Source: Clostridium sp. (GTDB lineage Bacteria; Bacillota; Clostridia; Lachnospirales; Lachnospiraceae). Taken from it: a stretch of 64,000 nt of DNA. The notes under the pieces were generated by a model. It was not told the DNA's origin, did not search any database, and saw only the letters and a list, made by a program, of their open reading frames with translations. Positions 44,629 to 53,270 of this stretch are shown piece by piece. The stretch is taken from NCBI GenBank assembly GCA_021770825.1, contig JAETQD010000015.1, positions 34,827 to 98,826 on the forward strand. Direction: 5' to 3'. How positions within the stretch are numbered: position 1 is the stretch's first letter; each line of letters starts with the position of its first letter. The translations under genes were made by a program, and so were the position numbers.

Positions 44629-46019
44629 TCAATAGTTGACGTGCACAGACTGATAGGCTGTGGCTAAATCATAAAAGTCCCAGTTTATCAGTCTTTCTCT
44701 ACTTAACGCCCAGTTGACCGCTTTGTTTCCGGCATTAAACCAATATCCTTTTCGGTCGTAGGCGATTGTTGCCGCATAATGGCTGTTCACACCAAGTCCC
44801 ACGAGTTTTCTTACTCGGGTTCTCGGCTGTTTCCATTGTTTCCAGATACACATCCGTATCCGGCGGTACAGCCACCCGTTCAGGTCTTCGATATTGTTCT
44901 TCATGTGTGCCATTCCGTAATAATTCAGCCAGCCTCGCATATAGACCTTTATCTTTTCCAACGTCTTTACGATGCTTCCACACCTGCTCCGGGAAGTGAG
45001 CAGTCTCAGTTTATCCTTGGTTTTCTTCCATGACTTTGCATGGACTCGGATATAGATACCCTTTGCATTCTTCCCAAAACAAAAACCAAGGTACTTAAAA
45101 TTTCGGATTGCAAACACACTGACTGTCCGGCTCTTTTCCCTGTTTACTTTCAGCTTCCATGTCTCTTCCAGATATTTTGTGCTGGTCTCCAGCAGCCTTT
45201 CGGCTGCACGCTCACTCCTGGCCAGCAATACGATATCATCTGCATAGCGAATGCACGGCACTCCTCGTCTGCTGAATTCCCAGTCAAACTCATTCAGGTA
45301 CACATTTGCCAAAAGCGGGGACAAACTTCCTCCCTGCGGCGAACCTTCCTTTGTTTCTGTTACAACACCGTTTTCCATCACTCCACTCTTCAGATATCGT
45401 TTCACCATCTGGATGACTCTTTCATCTTTTACCTGCTTTCTCAGGAGATTCAGCAGGGTTGTATGGTTCAGCGTGTCGAAATACTTCGACAGGTCAAGCA
45501 CTACCGCCTTTGTATATCCCTGTTCTGCGTATTCTTTTATCCTCTGAATGGCATCTTTTGCTCCTCGTCCCGGACGATAGCCGAAGCTGTTGTCACAGAA
45601 CAGGGGCTCATAGATTGGCATAAGCTGCTGCGCCATTGCCTGCTGGATGATGCGGTCAACGACCGTCGGAATACCGAGCTTCCGTATTCCTCCGTCCGGC
45701 TTCGGGATTTCCACTCTTCTTACCGGAGATGGGCTGTATTTCCCCTCCTAATTCTCTCTACAAGCTCGTGGTTATGTTCCTTCAGCCATGGTAACGCCTC
45801 TTCGATGGTCATTCCATCGATTCCCGGCGCTCCTTTGTTTGCCTTCACTCTCTTGTAAGCCCTGTTCAGGTTATCCTTATCCAGTATCTTACTCAGGATG
45901 TCCGGCTCTGCACTGTCCCTTTCCTTCCATATCCGGTTGAACGAGCGGTGCGCTCTCACATACCCTTTACGTTCCGCGCTATCTCTTTGTGAGCAGCTTT
46001 CTTTGTTTTCTGTACCCAT
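44629..46019 (-). pseudogene. group II intron reverse transcriptase/maturase, frameshifted
   Basis: Two frames: 46019-45720 (RT domain 0-1, KANKGAPGIDGMT) and 45714-44629 (RT motifs to maturase). The second part has VVLDLSKYFDTLNH (motif A), GSPQGGSLSPLLAN and the YADD catalytic box. The maturase region has GWLNYYG, and no HNH endonuclease follows. The join is at the minus-strand run GGGGAAATACAG: one more A restores KYSPSPVRRVEIPKPDGG and gives a 463-residue protein. Start ATG 46019 follows AAAGGAGG. All catalytic residues remain, so only the missing base inactivates it, unless it is a sequencing error. Confidence 0.9.
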
Positions 46020-46468
46020 TGCCCATTCCTCCTTTCCAAGTCGTACTTAAGACTCCTATTGATTCGGCCCTTCACTAAAGACAGCTACTATGGCCTCTGC
46101 TGACTTCTGCATGTTCAGCGCTGCCTCCCGGCAGCGGTTACTTCTTTCGAAGCGTTCCATGCAGACCTCCCTGGGTACCACACGTTTCTTTCTCTCCATC
46201 CATCTGCCACATTTATCCCGTATGATTCCGTGTAGTTATTGGGCTTCGGCTTGTGTGGCAGTCTTACCCTCATGCGAGACCTTATATGTGATTTCTGTTC
46301 GTCAGACCAGAGATTTGCCCGTAGGTTAGTATGTTCCCCACATCCGGCTTCCTTCAGATTCCACCTCGCGATGGACACCCTTGCCTTCGGCTATATCCTT
46401 CCCACTACTACCGGGCGGATTCGGGACTTTCACCCGTTAGAAACGTGCACCGCCAGGCGCACCGCATT

Positions 46469-46506
46469 AAAAGGTCCGTACCGGGATGGATTTCCCGGTA
46501 CGGACC
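46469..46506 (-). terminator. terminator of the Cys-rich gene and group IIC intron target
   Basis: GGTCCGTACCGGGA (46473-46486) and TCCCGGTACGGACC (46493-46506) pair perfectly over 14 bases with a 6-base loop, followed on minus by TTTTAA. The stem begins 18 bases past the stop of the Cys-rich gene. The intron starts 7 bases after the T-run. Confidence 0.9.
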
Positions 46507-46523
46507 CGTACACTTCAGAAATT

Positions 46524-47192
46524 TTAGCAGATGGTAATGCAGCCGCATCCGGAGTTGGAGGCTGTATTCTGAGTACAGTTACAGCTTGTGCTGGTGGAAG
46601 CAGTCTGGGTACAGCCGCAGCTCTCTGTGAAAGCACCCGCCACGTTGCTGCCGGCAGTAATCACTCCGGCTGCTGTGGAACAATTGCGGCATCCTTCCTC
46701 ATAGCCTGCGTTGTAACCGGCGCGGTATCCGGCATTATACCCTGCATCGTATCCGGCCTTGTAGCCAAGATTGTAACCTTTGTTCTTTCCATCTTCAAAG
46801 CCTCGTCTGAAGCCTTCCTGATAGCATTCGCAAGAGCTCTGCTCGCAGGTACAGGTACAGGTGCAAGTGCAGGTACCGCATCTGTTAAAACCGCACCCGC
46901 AGGAATTATTTCTGCAATTGCAGGAATTGTTTCTGCAATCACAGGAATTGTTCCGGCAGCCACAGGAGTTGTTTCTGCACCAGCAGGAATTGTTTCTGCA
47001 GCCGCAGGAGTTGTTTCTGCACCAGCAGGAGTTGTTTCTGCAGCCGCAGGAATTGCTTCTGCAGCCGCAGATGCAGGAATTATTCCTTTCGCAGCAGCAG
47101 TCGGTAGTCACCGCTACGGCTCCGCCGACAAAACCGGAAGAATTTGTGTTATCCCATCTGTTACATGAACAATTATTTCTACAACTACTCAT
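46524..47192 (-). CDS. Cys/Asn-rich repeat protein, probable spore coat or exosporium protein
   Basis: A 222-residue protein with 42 cysteines. Residues 36-100 hold nine RNNSCxC heptads, the first with two extra residues (CICGC). Next comes a run of CT pairs (105-116), then a spacer with QEGFRRGFEDGKN. Residues 139-164 hold seven GY repeats of four residues (GYxA). The C-terminus has CGC, CNC and CGC motifs. No signal peptide or membrane segment is visible. The N-terminal region contains SSGFVGGAVAVTT. Compact, Cys-rich, Tyr-rich composition resembles coat proteins that are cross-linked by disulfide and dityrosine; no known family is recognised. RBS AAAGGAG; sigma-K-like promoter upstream. 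Confidence 0.7.
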   Translation of the reverse strand: MSSCRNNCSCNRWDNTNSSGFVGGAVAVTTDCCCERNNSCICGCRSNSCGCRNNSCWCRNNSCGCRNNSCWCRNNSCGCRNNSCDCRNNSCNCRNNSCGCGFNRCGTCTCTCTCTCEQSSCECYQEGFRRGFEDGKNKGYNLGYKAGYDAGYNAGYRAGYNAGYEEGCRNCSTAAGVITAGSNVAGAFTESCGCTQTASTSTSCNCTQNTASNSGCGCITIC

Positions 47193-47228
47193 ATGATAAA
47201 TCTCCTTTAATTATTAAGGTCTGTACTT

Positions 47229-47255
47229 TATCATATGGGACATCCAAAAAATGGT
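47229..47255 (-). promoter_or_regulatory. sigma-K-like promoter of the Cys-rich gene
   Basis: On minus AC (47255-47254), 16 bases, then CATATGATA (47237-47229), which fits CATANNNTA exactly. Sigma-K controls late mother-cell coat genes. The predicted start gives a leader of about 30 bases. Confidence 0.55.
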
Positions 47256-47270
47256 GCATGCAGGTTTCCG

Positions 47271-49040
47271 CTAATCTCCCAGAACATTTACGATCTTAGC
47301 CGGACTTCTGTAATTCCAGGTGGAAATCTTAATACCTGTTTTTGAACTGGATGCATGGCACACCTGTCCGTTTCCAATATAAAGCGCCACGTGGTTGATT
47401 CCGCCGCCGCTTCCGGAATAAAATACCAGATCGCCAGGCCGCATCTGACTGGAGGTAATGGACCGTCCGCAGCCTGCCTGAGCCGCTGAGCTGTGTGGCA
47501 GAGATACTCCGAAATGGGCCATGACGGACATGGTAAAGCCAGAGCAGTCCGCACCATTTGTCAGGCTGGTTCCTCCCCATACATAGGGGTTGCCCACAAA
47601 CTGCACCGCATAATTGGCAATCTGCGCTCTCTTGGAAGAAACACTTCCTGCACTGGAGCCTGCCGCGCCATTGTTCGGTGACTTGTTTCCGCCGGAAGAC
47701 GGCTTGGATGTGGTGCCGCCGGATGGTTTGGATGTGGTATTGCCGGAAGGTTTCGTATCCGCCGCAACCACCGGAGTATATTTAATGGCCTCGTTGAGGG
47801 CATATTTTACATCCACAAAGTCGCTGGAAATAAACGCTTCCGAATCATCCAGCTCGATTTCCACCCAGCCATCCTGTTGCCCGGAAACCAGAAATCTTTC
47901 ATTGTTGGAAAGCTGTGTCCAAATTGTGGAGTCGGTATTCGGCTCCGCACGGACGTTGACTCCGTCGGTGTTGGTGATCGCCATGAGCTTTGCCACCTGC
48001 ATGGCTTTATCCTGAGCTTCCTGTCCGGTCAGTATGTATTCGGACTTTACATAACCTGTAATTTTTCCGGAACGAATCTTATACCATCCCTCGGTGGAGG
48101 TGTCCAGAATATCACATCCCGCATTACTGGGAAGCTTTGCAATGATCTTGCCGGTACTCTCGCTGGGATTATCGCGGACATTTAAATAATTGCTTACATT
48201 AGAAACGCCCAGGGTATCATAAAGACTCAGCACTGTGGTCCGCATATCCTGCTTTCTTGCTTCATTAAGGGCATAGCGCACAGTCACATAATCGGCGGAA
48301 ATAAAACCATCGTCAATCTGGACCCATCCATTTTCCACACCTCTTACCACATAGCGCTCATCTTTTAGCACCTGTCCGACAATCTCACCGTCCTGACTTG
48401 CCGCAGCTCTGACATTCAGCTTCTCCGCCTGAACCACTGCACGCTCTTCCACGTTTTCCGCGGCCACTTCCCTGGCTTTATCTCCCGTATATACATACTG
48501 GGAGCGCACATATCCCGTGACCCCGCCGGAAGAAATCTTATACCAGCCGTCCGTGGAGGTGTCCACAATTTCACAGGCTGCTCCTTTTTGCAGCTTGCCG
48601 ATCACCTCGCCGAAATTCTCCGGGGTCTTTCTTACATTCAGATATCCGGAAACCTCTGCAACGCCAAGGTTTGCATAACCGTCCAGGACCTTCTGTACTG
48701 CCTCATCATGCTCCTTTTTAGCAATTTCCTCATTGGAAAGTGTAGTTTCCAGTACGATGGACATGGGTTCTGCCGCTTCTGTTTCCTGAGGGGCTGTGGT
48801 TTCCAGGGACGCCGCCACGGTTTCCACCTTCATGGACCTGCCGCCTGCTTCCCTGCCCTTTGCCAGAATTCCACCTGCAATCGCAACCGACGTGACTACT
48901 GCGACTGCCACGCCTGCCATGGCCATATACTTCATGGAGATTCCCTGTGTTTTTTTCTTTTTAATCTCCTTCAGCCGTTTAATATTATTCTCCGGCTTTG
49001 CTTTTGTCTTTTTCTCTTCTACTTTCTCTTCATCCGCCAT
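47271..49040 (-). CDS. membrane-anchored SH3b-repeat NlpC/P60 peptidoglycan hydrolase
   Basis: A 589-residue protein. A basic cytoplasmic start (first 35 residues) is followed by one hydrophobic anchor (about 38-60) and four SH3b domains (about 130-190, 195-250, 280-340, 345-410; each with LNVRxxP/N). A Ser/Gly/Lys/Pro linker PSGNTTSKPSGG repeats around 425-460. The C-terminal NlpC/P60 catalytic domain has its Cys in GADCSGFTMS and its His in NHVALYIGNG. It cuts peptide stems in the wall. Promoter TTGACA/TAAAAT lies upstream. Confidence 0.9.
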   Translation of the reverse strand: MADEEKVEEKKTKAKPENNIKRLKEIKKKKTQGISMKYMAMAGVAVAVVTSVAIAGGILAKGREAGGRSMKVETVAASLETTAPQETEAAEPMSIVLETTLSNEEIAKKEHDEAVQKVLDGYANLGVAEVSGYLNVRKTPENFGEVIGKLQKGAACEIVDTSTDGWYKISSGGVTGYVRSQYVYTGDKAREVAAENVEERAVVQAEKLNVRAAASQDGEIVGQVLKDERYVVRGVENGWVQIDDGFISADYVTVRYALNEARKQDMRTTVLSLYDTLGVSNVSNYLNVRDNPSESTGKIIAKLPSNAGCDILDTSTEGWYKIRSGKITGYVKSEYILTGQEAQDKAMQVAKLMAITNTDGVNVRAEPNTDSTIWTQLSNNERFLVSGQQDGWVEIELDDSEAFISSDFVDVKYALNEAIKYTPVVAADTKPSGNTTSKPSGGTTSKPSSGGNKSPNNGAAGSSAGSVSSKRAQIANYAVQFVGNPYVWGGTSLTNGADCSGFTMSVMAHFGVSLPHSSAAQAGCGRSITSSQMRPGDLVFYSGSGGGINHVALYIGNGQVCHASSSKTGIKISTWNYRSPAKIVNVLGD

Positions 49041-49106
49041 TTATATTCTCCATCTCCCAGTTATCAGGAACCAGACTTTTTACAAAACTGTTACATTGCG
49101 GATTTT

Positions 49107-49136
49107 ATTTTATCAAAGATTGTAGGTTCCTGTCAA
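49107..49136 (-). promoter_or_regulatory. sigma-A promoter of the NlpC/P60 gene
   Basis: TTGACA (49136-49131), 18-base spacer, TAAAAT (49112-49107), 67 bases before ATG 49040. Confidence 0.55.
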
Positions 49137-49185
49137 ACTATTTCCCCGGGTGATCCGAATATTTTTCTGACGAATTTATTAATTT

Positions 49186-49992
49186 TTACCAGTCCACCAC
49201 CCGGTTCACAATGGCCTGCTGCTCCGTACTGGTCCTCCTCAGATAAATCCTCGTGGTTTCAATGCTTTCATGACCCATCAGATCTGCCAGAAGAGCCAGA
49301 TCGTTGAATCGGTCCAGAAAGCTTTTGGCAAACCGGTGACGGAAGGAATGGGGATACACCACCGCCGGGTCGATCTCGTACCGTTGGGCCATAACCTTAA
49401 GCTGCCCGGCAATACCCCTGGTAGTAATCCGTTTTCCCTGTTTATTTATAAAAAGAAAGCCGCTGACCTGATTTTTTTCCCTCAACCAGGCCAAGGCCTC
49501 CTCACGGAGCATTTGGGGTATGTAAATCCGTCTCAGCTTTCCGCCTTTGGAGTACAGATCCACATATCCCACCTGCACATGCTCTGCCTTAATCTGAACC
49601 AGCTCGCTAACCCTAACGCCAGTAGCCGCCATAAACCGCACCACGAAATACCAGAACATTTCATTATCCTGCTTAAGACAGTTCTTAAAATATTCATAGT
49701 CGGCTTCGCTGATCACGTTCTCCAGAAATGCTTTCTGCTGCACTTTTACAAACTGCAGCTTCCATTCTCCCTTCCCAATACTGTCCAGATAACAATTGAT
49801 GGCCCGGATCCTCAAATTCACAGTTTTGGGCTTGTAGGACTCAATCAGCCATATTTTATGGTCTCTCAGCTTCCTTCTCGATACCGTATCGAATTGCTGG
49901 AAGTATTGTTTCACTGCGAATTTGTAAGAAGCAATTGTATTTTCTGACAAATTCGTTCCTCGTAGATACTCTTCAAAATCGTCCATTCTCAT
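49186..49992 (-). CDS. tyrosine recombinase / integrase (XerC/D-like)
   Basis: A 268-residue tyrosine recombinase. An N-terminal SAM-like DNA-binding domain (residues 1-100) precedes a catalytic domain with ATGVRVSELV (Arg), YSKGGKLRRIYI (Lys), PHSFRHRFAK (His-x-x-Arg), MGHESIETTRIYLR (His and Tyr). All catalytic residues are present. It resembles small stand-alone integrases of Lachnospiraceae rather than a phage integrase with extra arm-binding domain. No att sites or other mobile genes adjoin. The frame extends upstream, but AAGGAGG precedes ATG 49992. Confidence 0.88.
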   Translation of the reverse strand: MRMDDFEEYLRGTNLSENTIASYKFAVKQYFQQFDTVSRRKLRDHKIWLIESYKPKTVNLRIRAINCYLDSIGKGEWKLQFVKVQQKAFLENVISEADYEYFKNCLKQDNEMFWYFVVRFMAATGVRVSELVQIKAEHVQVGYVDLYSKGGKLRRIYIPQMLREEALAWLREKNQVSGFLFINKQGKRITTRGIAGQLKVMAQRYEIDPAVVYPHSFRHRFAKSFLDRFNDLALLADLMGHESIETTRIYLRRTSTEQQAIVNRVVDW

Positions 49993-50107
49993 ATTTGAAA
50001 GACCTCCTTCCAAATATGATTTTATCAGACATTTATAAAGATGGTATTCCTTTTCAGATTTTTTTCGACACGTTACGACAATTAATGGTTTACAGCTCAC
50101 AGGGCGG

Positions 50108-50168
50108 GGAAAACCGGATGAAAATAGACGTCAAACTCGCTTGTAAGGCAATTTTCGTCCGGTTTTCC
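50108..50168. repeat. long inverted repeat between recombinase and DUF1177 genes
   Basis: GGAAAACCGGATGAAAAT (50108-50125) pairs with ATTTTCGTCCGGTTTTCC (50151-50168) with one mismatch; loop 25 bases. No T-run follows on either strand. It lies between the DUF1177 stop and the recombinase start. Confidence 0.6.
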
Positions 50169-50182
50169 ATGAACAGCAACAA

Positions 50183-51121
50183 TTACTGTCTTCCCAGAGT
50201 TTGGAAATGCTCCATGGAACCGTAAAGCTTCAGAATTTGTTCAAATTCCTCCGGAGCATACAGGGAACACTTGCCCCGGCCAAAGGATTTTGCGGCTTCC
50301 AGCATAAATCTGGCGGCATCCTCCATATCCTCCAAATGGCTGGCTCCCGTTGCACATCCGGCCACTGTGGTTTCTGTGGTGATTGCAACCCCCACCACCG
50401 GGGCCTTGGTGGCTGTAGCCGGCTGAAGAATGCTGTTTAAGTGGAACAGGCCGTTGCCGTAGGGAGTAATGTCCTGCTGGGTCAGGGCAAACACCTTGGG
50501 AAGTTTTCCGGTGGTGGTTTCCATGATATCCAGAAGGTCCTCACTGACTCTTAAAATGTATCCCTCCTTCACGGTGGGGGAAATGGCAAAGCCGCGATGA
50601 TTGATGATACGGTTGCCCTTTGTGGTATCCACCACCAAAACGGCGTCCAGACCATCCGTCACCTCTTCCTTATTCACCTGCCAGGTTTCCACCGGGGAAC
50701 CCATAAACGGAACCGGCTCGTGGGGCGTTGTGGGAGCATCTGGGCATACGTGAGTGGAAACAAACACGTCTCCCTCCAGAAAATCTCCTTTTTTCTGCAT
50801 ATCCAAGAGCTTGGCCGCCACTGCCAGGGCCGTAATGGCGCCGTCGCCGTCAGAAACAAAGCCAAGCTGCTCCGGTCTTGCTCCAAGACCGCCGAGACGG
50901 CCCAGGATTCCCATGGTCTTTGCCGTTCCTTTGCCGGACTTACCGTTGCTTCCGGGAATCAGAATCCGCACCATATCGGTGTGACCCTTAGGCCCTGCAA
51001 GCGGGTAGGTCTCTGCCTGGCAGTCCGGCACAATGGAACGAAAATATTCCACCACCTGGGCTCCGGACGCAGAAGCGCTGTCCAAAATCTCAAATAACTC
51101 CATAAACTGTCTGTACAACAT
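50183..51121 (-). CDS. DUF1177 family protein
   Basis: A 312-residue cytoplasmic protein that matches DUF1177 at its usual length. Distinct segments: FVSDGDGAITALAVAAKLL, STHVCPDAPTTPHEPVPFMGSP, VLVVDTTKGNRIINHRGFAI. The Asp/His distribution hints at metal-dependent hydrolysis, but no activity is established. RBS GGGAGGAAA. It follows galK and the alkylation repair gene at 13 bases, so likely shares their transcript. Confidence 0.8.
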   Translation of the reverse strand: MLYRQFMELFEILDSASASGAQVVEYFRSIVPDCQAETYPLAGPKGHTDMVRILIPGSNGKSGKGTAKTMGILGRLGGLGARPEQLGFVSDGDGAITALAVAAKLLDMQKKGDFLEGDVFVSTHVCPDAPTTPHEPVPFMGSPVETWQVNKEEVTDGLDAVLVVDTTKGNRIINHRGFAISPTVKEGYILRVSEDLLDIMETTTGKLPKVFALTQQDITPYGNGLFHLNSILQPATATKAPVVGVAITTETTVAGCATGASHLEDMEDAARFMLEAAKSFGRGKCSLYAPEEFEQILKLYGSMEHFQTLGRQ

Positions 51122-51134
51122 ACCATTTCCTCCC

Positions 51135-51848
51135 TTATGTGTATTTACTTCCGGTTCCGGACCTTAGTTCAAAACCGTATTTTTTAATCCGTTCCTTTTC
51201 CTCTCTGGGTACCGGGAGCGAATCGTTGATCTTTGCGATGGTTTTCTTATGCGTGAATGCAGGAAGACTGTGTTCCCATAAAAAATTTTCTGTTTTCTCC
51301 GGATATTTCACGAAGCACATGGAATACGCCCAAGCCACAGCCATCTGCGCATAATAGCCCTCCTGTCGGATTTTATACAAAGCCCTCAGGCTCTTATCAA
51401 TCCAGGAATCGCAGATGTAGTGCTCTAAAATCATCACCGCGGCAAACCGTGCCTCAAACTCTTTTTCCGATGTCAGATACGGCGCCAGAAATTCCCAGAA
51501 CTCCTCCCGGTATTCCTTCGCCGCCTTTAAGCTGTTGCAGAAAGTATCACAGATGCACCAGTCTGTGATCTGAGGGATAAATTCTTCGGTGAGTTTTAAA
51601 ATTTCCTCTTTTTTTACCGAAAGCCCGCCGATGACCAGGGCCTTTAAAAGAACCTCTTCAAAGCTGTTTCGTCCGGCTTCCTTTAGGAAAGCACGGCCAT
51701 CTTCCTTTAAGATTTCAACGGCCATTTTCCGAAGCACCGGTCGTCGAACCCCCAGAAAGTTTTCCACCCCCGGAATCAGAGCCGATTGGAATTGCCGGTA
51801 AGATTCATCCACGTTTTTAAGAAGCTCATTTCTAATGGATTCTATCAT
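51135..51848 (-). CDS. DNA alkylation repair protein (AlkD-like HEAT-repeat glycosylase)
   Basis: A 237-residue all-helical protein of the DNA alkylation repair (AlkD/AlkC) family. It has the family pattern GVRRPVLRKMAVEILKEDG, SFEEVLLKALVIGGL, ITDWCICDTFCNSLK, and MAVAWAYSMCFVKYPE. Trp/Asp and Arg residues that line the DNA groove are recognisable, such as DWCICD. No ribosome binding site precedes ATG 51848; the galK stop lies 3 bases upstream, so translation is probably by reinitiation. Confidence 0.88.
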   Translation of the reverse strand: MIESIRNELLKNVDESYRQFQSALIPGVENFLGVRRPVLRKMAVEILKEDGRAFLKEAGRNSFEEVLLKALVIGGLSVKKEEILKLTEEFIPQITDWCICDTFCNSLKAAKEYREEFWEFLAPYLTSEKEFEARFAAVMILEHYICDSWIDKSLRALYKIRQEGYYAQMAVAWAYSMCFVKYPEKTENFLWEHSLPAFTHKKTIAKINDSLPVPREEKERIKKYGFELRSGTGSKYT

Positions 51849-51851
51849 AAC

Positions 51852-53141
51852 TTATTCGATATAGGAGTCCACACAGACAGCGCCGTAAGGGCGGATGCTC
51901 ATGCGGTATGCACTTCCCCTGCCCATGGCCCTTTCAATGTATGCGATGTACTCATCCGCAACGTTATTGGGAAGCATGGCCATGATGACGCCTGCAAATC
52001 CGCCGCCGTGTACCCGGCATGCGCCGCAGCCCTTTTTCCTGATGAAAAGCTCTGTGAGGGCCAGAGCGGTGGTGATCCCTTGCTCGGCGCTTCCGCTCAC
52101 GTAGCAGTTCTGAAGCCATTTCCAGGAGGAATTTCCAGACTCTGTAACGATCTTTAAAAAGTCCCCAAAACGGTTTTCCCTAAGGGCTGCCACCTCGGCC
52201 TCCACACGCCTGTTTTCTTCAAAAAAGTGAAGGGCGCGGAGTAACGGGCGGTCTCCCGCCTTTTCCTTCACTTCTGAAACGGCTTCCAGAACCTCTTCCT
52301 CTGTGATATCGGCGCAGACTTCCTTTCCGAATACGGCTGCCACTTTCTTCATATCGGCAGGGATAGAAGAATACTCTTCACTTAAATCGGCATGCCCCTT
52401 ACCAGTCTGAACGATAATCAGGCTGTAGTTCTGGGAGCCGAAATCATAATCAAGCTTTTCCACCACAGGTTTTAGGGGATCCTTAAAGTCAATGGTAATC
52501 ATGCCTCCCACGGCGCATGCCATCTGGTCCAGAAGACCGGAAGCCTTGTTCCAGAAATTGTTCTCCGCATATTTTCCCACATGGGCATATGTGACCACAT
52601 CAACGGCTCCGCCATTAAAAAACGTATTGACCATGGAACAGATTAACATTTCATAGGATGCGGAGGAGCTGACTCCGGCAGCGCTGATCACATTGCTCGT
52701 GATGTATGCGTCAAACCCGCCGACGGCATGGCCCATCTCCTTAAACCCGGCCAGCATTCCCTTGGTAAGGTCAATGGTTCCGGCCATCTTCTCACTGGGC
52801 TTTAAATCGTCCAGACGAATGGTAAATTTCTGGTTGTAGGTTTCGCTGATGATGTGGATTTCATCTGTTCCGTTGGCGGCCGCTGCTGCCACGCAGTCCA
52901 GATTGATGCTTCCAGCCAGCACCTTTCCGTGGTTATGGTCCGTATGATTTCCGCTGATCTCTGTGCGGCCCGCAGAAGTGAACAGGCTCATATCTGTTTT
53001 TCCAAAGGATTTCTCAAACCCCTCCATCACATGGACATAACGCTCCCTGTTTTCAGAGACGCCGTCCGCTCCGTACATTTTTTCTAAAAATTCCTCTGCC
53101 TTTTTTCCGTTTAATTTTTCCAAGAGCACTTTTGCTTCCAT
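51852..53141 (-). CDS. galK: galactokinase (GHMP kinase family)
   Basis: A 429-residue GHMP kinase. The galactose signature is GRTEISGNHTDHNHGKVLAG, a variant of the GRxNxxGEHxDY box. The phosphate loop is SAAGVSSSASYEML and the third motif VHGGGFAGVIMAM. It is longer than E. coli GalK by about 45 residues and lacks the usual Glu in the first box, so it may be a clade-specific galactokinase. It phosphorylates galactose at C1. RBS AAGGAGAAG before ATG 53141. Confidence 0.8.
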   Translation of the reverse strand: MEAKVLLEKLNGKKAEEFLEKMYGADGVSENRERYVHVMEGFEKSFGKTDMSLFTSAGRTEISGNHTDHNHGKVLAGSINLDCVAAAAANGTDEIHIISETYNQKFTIRLDDLKPSEKMAGTIDLTKGMLAGFKEMGHAVGGFDAYITSNVISAAGVSSSASYEMLICSMVNTFFNGGAVDVVTYAHVGKYAENNFWNKASGLLDQMACAVGGMITIDFKDPLKPVVEKLDYDFGSQNYSLIIVQTGKGHADLSEEYSSIPADMKKVAAVFGKEVCADITEEEVLEAVSEVKEKAGDRPLLRALHFFEENRRVEAEVAALRENRFGDFLKIVTESGNSSWKWLQNCYVSGSAEQGITTALALTELFIRKKGCGACRVHGGGFAGVIMAMLPNNVADEYIAYIERAMGRGSAYRMSIRPYGAVCVDSYIE

Positions 53142-53183
53142 AAAACTTCTCCTTTTCCTCCATGGGATTACCGGTTTTCCTTC

Positions 53184-53233
53184 TTGCAAACCAGCCTGTC
53201 ATCATTATATAATACCTTTAATCTGCCTTGCAA
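53184..53233. promoter_or_regulatory. overlapping divergent promoters of galK and the radical SAM gene
   Basis: Plus strand: TTGCAA (53184-53189), 18 bases, TATAAT (53208-53213). Minus strand: TTGCAA (53233-53228), 18 bases, TATAAT (53209-53204). The -10 boxes share a palindromic ATTATATAAT, so the two polymerases would compete. Confidence 0.6.
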
Positions 53234-53270
53234 TAGTTTGTTGAAAAAATGCAACCCCCGGAGGAATATC

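Larger units (their letters stand above)
44557..46462 (-). mobile_element. group II intron, class C type, with broken reverse transcriptase
   Basis: On the minus strand the 5' end reads GTGCGCC (46462-46456) and the 3' end reads CTACTCGAT (ending 44557). Domain V is a 33-base hairpin (44595-44627) with triad CGC. Domain VI has a candidate branch A seven bases from the 3' end. The ORF lacks an endonuclease domain. The 5' exon ends directly after the T-tract of a terminator hairpin. All of these are class C (IIC) features. Length about 1906 bases. Positions 46020-46462 hold RNA domain I-IV sequence and no gene. Confidence 0.85.

Noticed and set aside
45040..45858. Plus-strand frame of 272 codons
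   Set aside because: Shadow of the intron reverse transcriptase; Cys/His-rich nonsense composition.
46870..47085. Tandem 21-base repeats that might suggest a CRISPR or satellite
   Set aside because: Units are contiguous without spacers and keep the coding frame as heptads of one protein.
46239..47168. Long plus-strand open frame (309 codons) rich in Ala/Gly/Val repeats
   Set aside because: It is antisense to the Cys-rich gene; the repeats are the complement of the RNNSCxC codons, and it runs on across the terminator and into the 5' end of the intron RNA. No RBS or promoter supports it.
50108..50168. Reading the inverted repeat as a rho-independent terminator of the DUF1177 gene
   Set aside because: The loop is long and no T-run follows on the minus strand.
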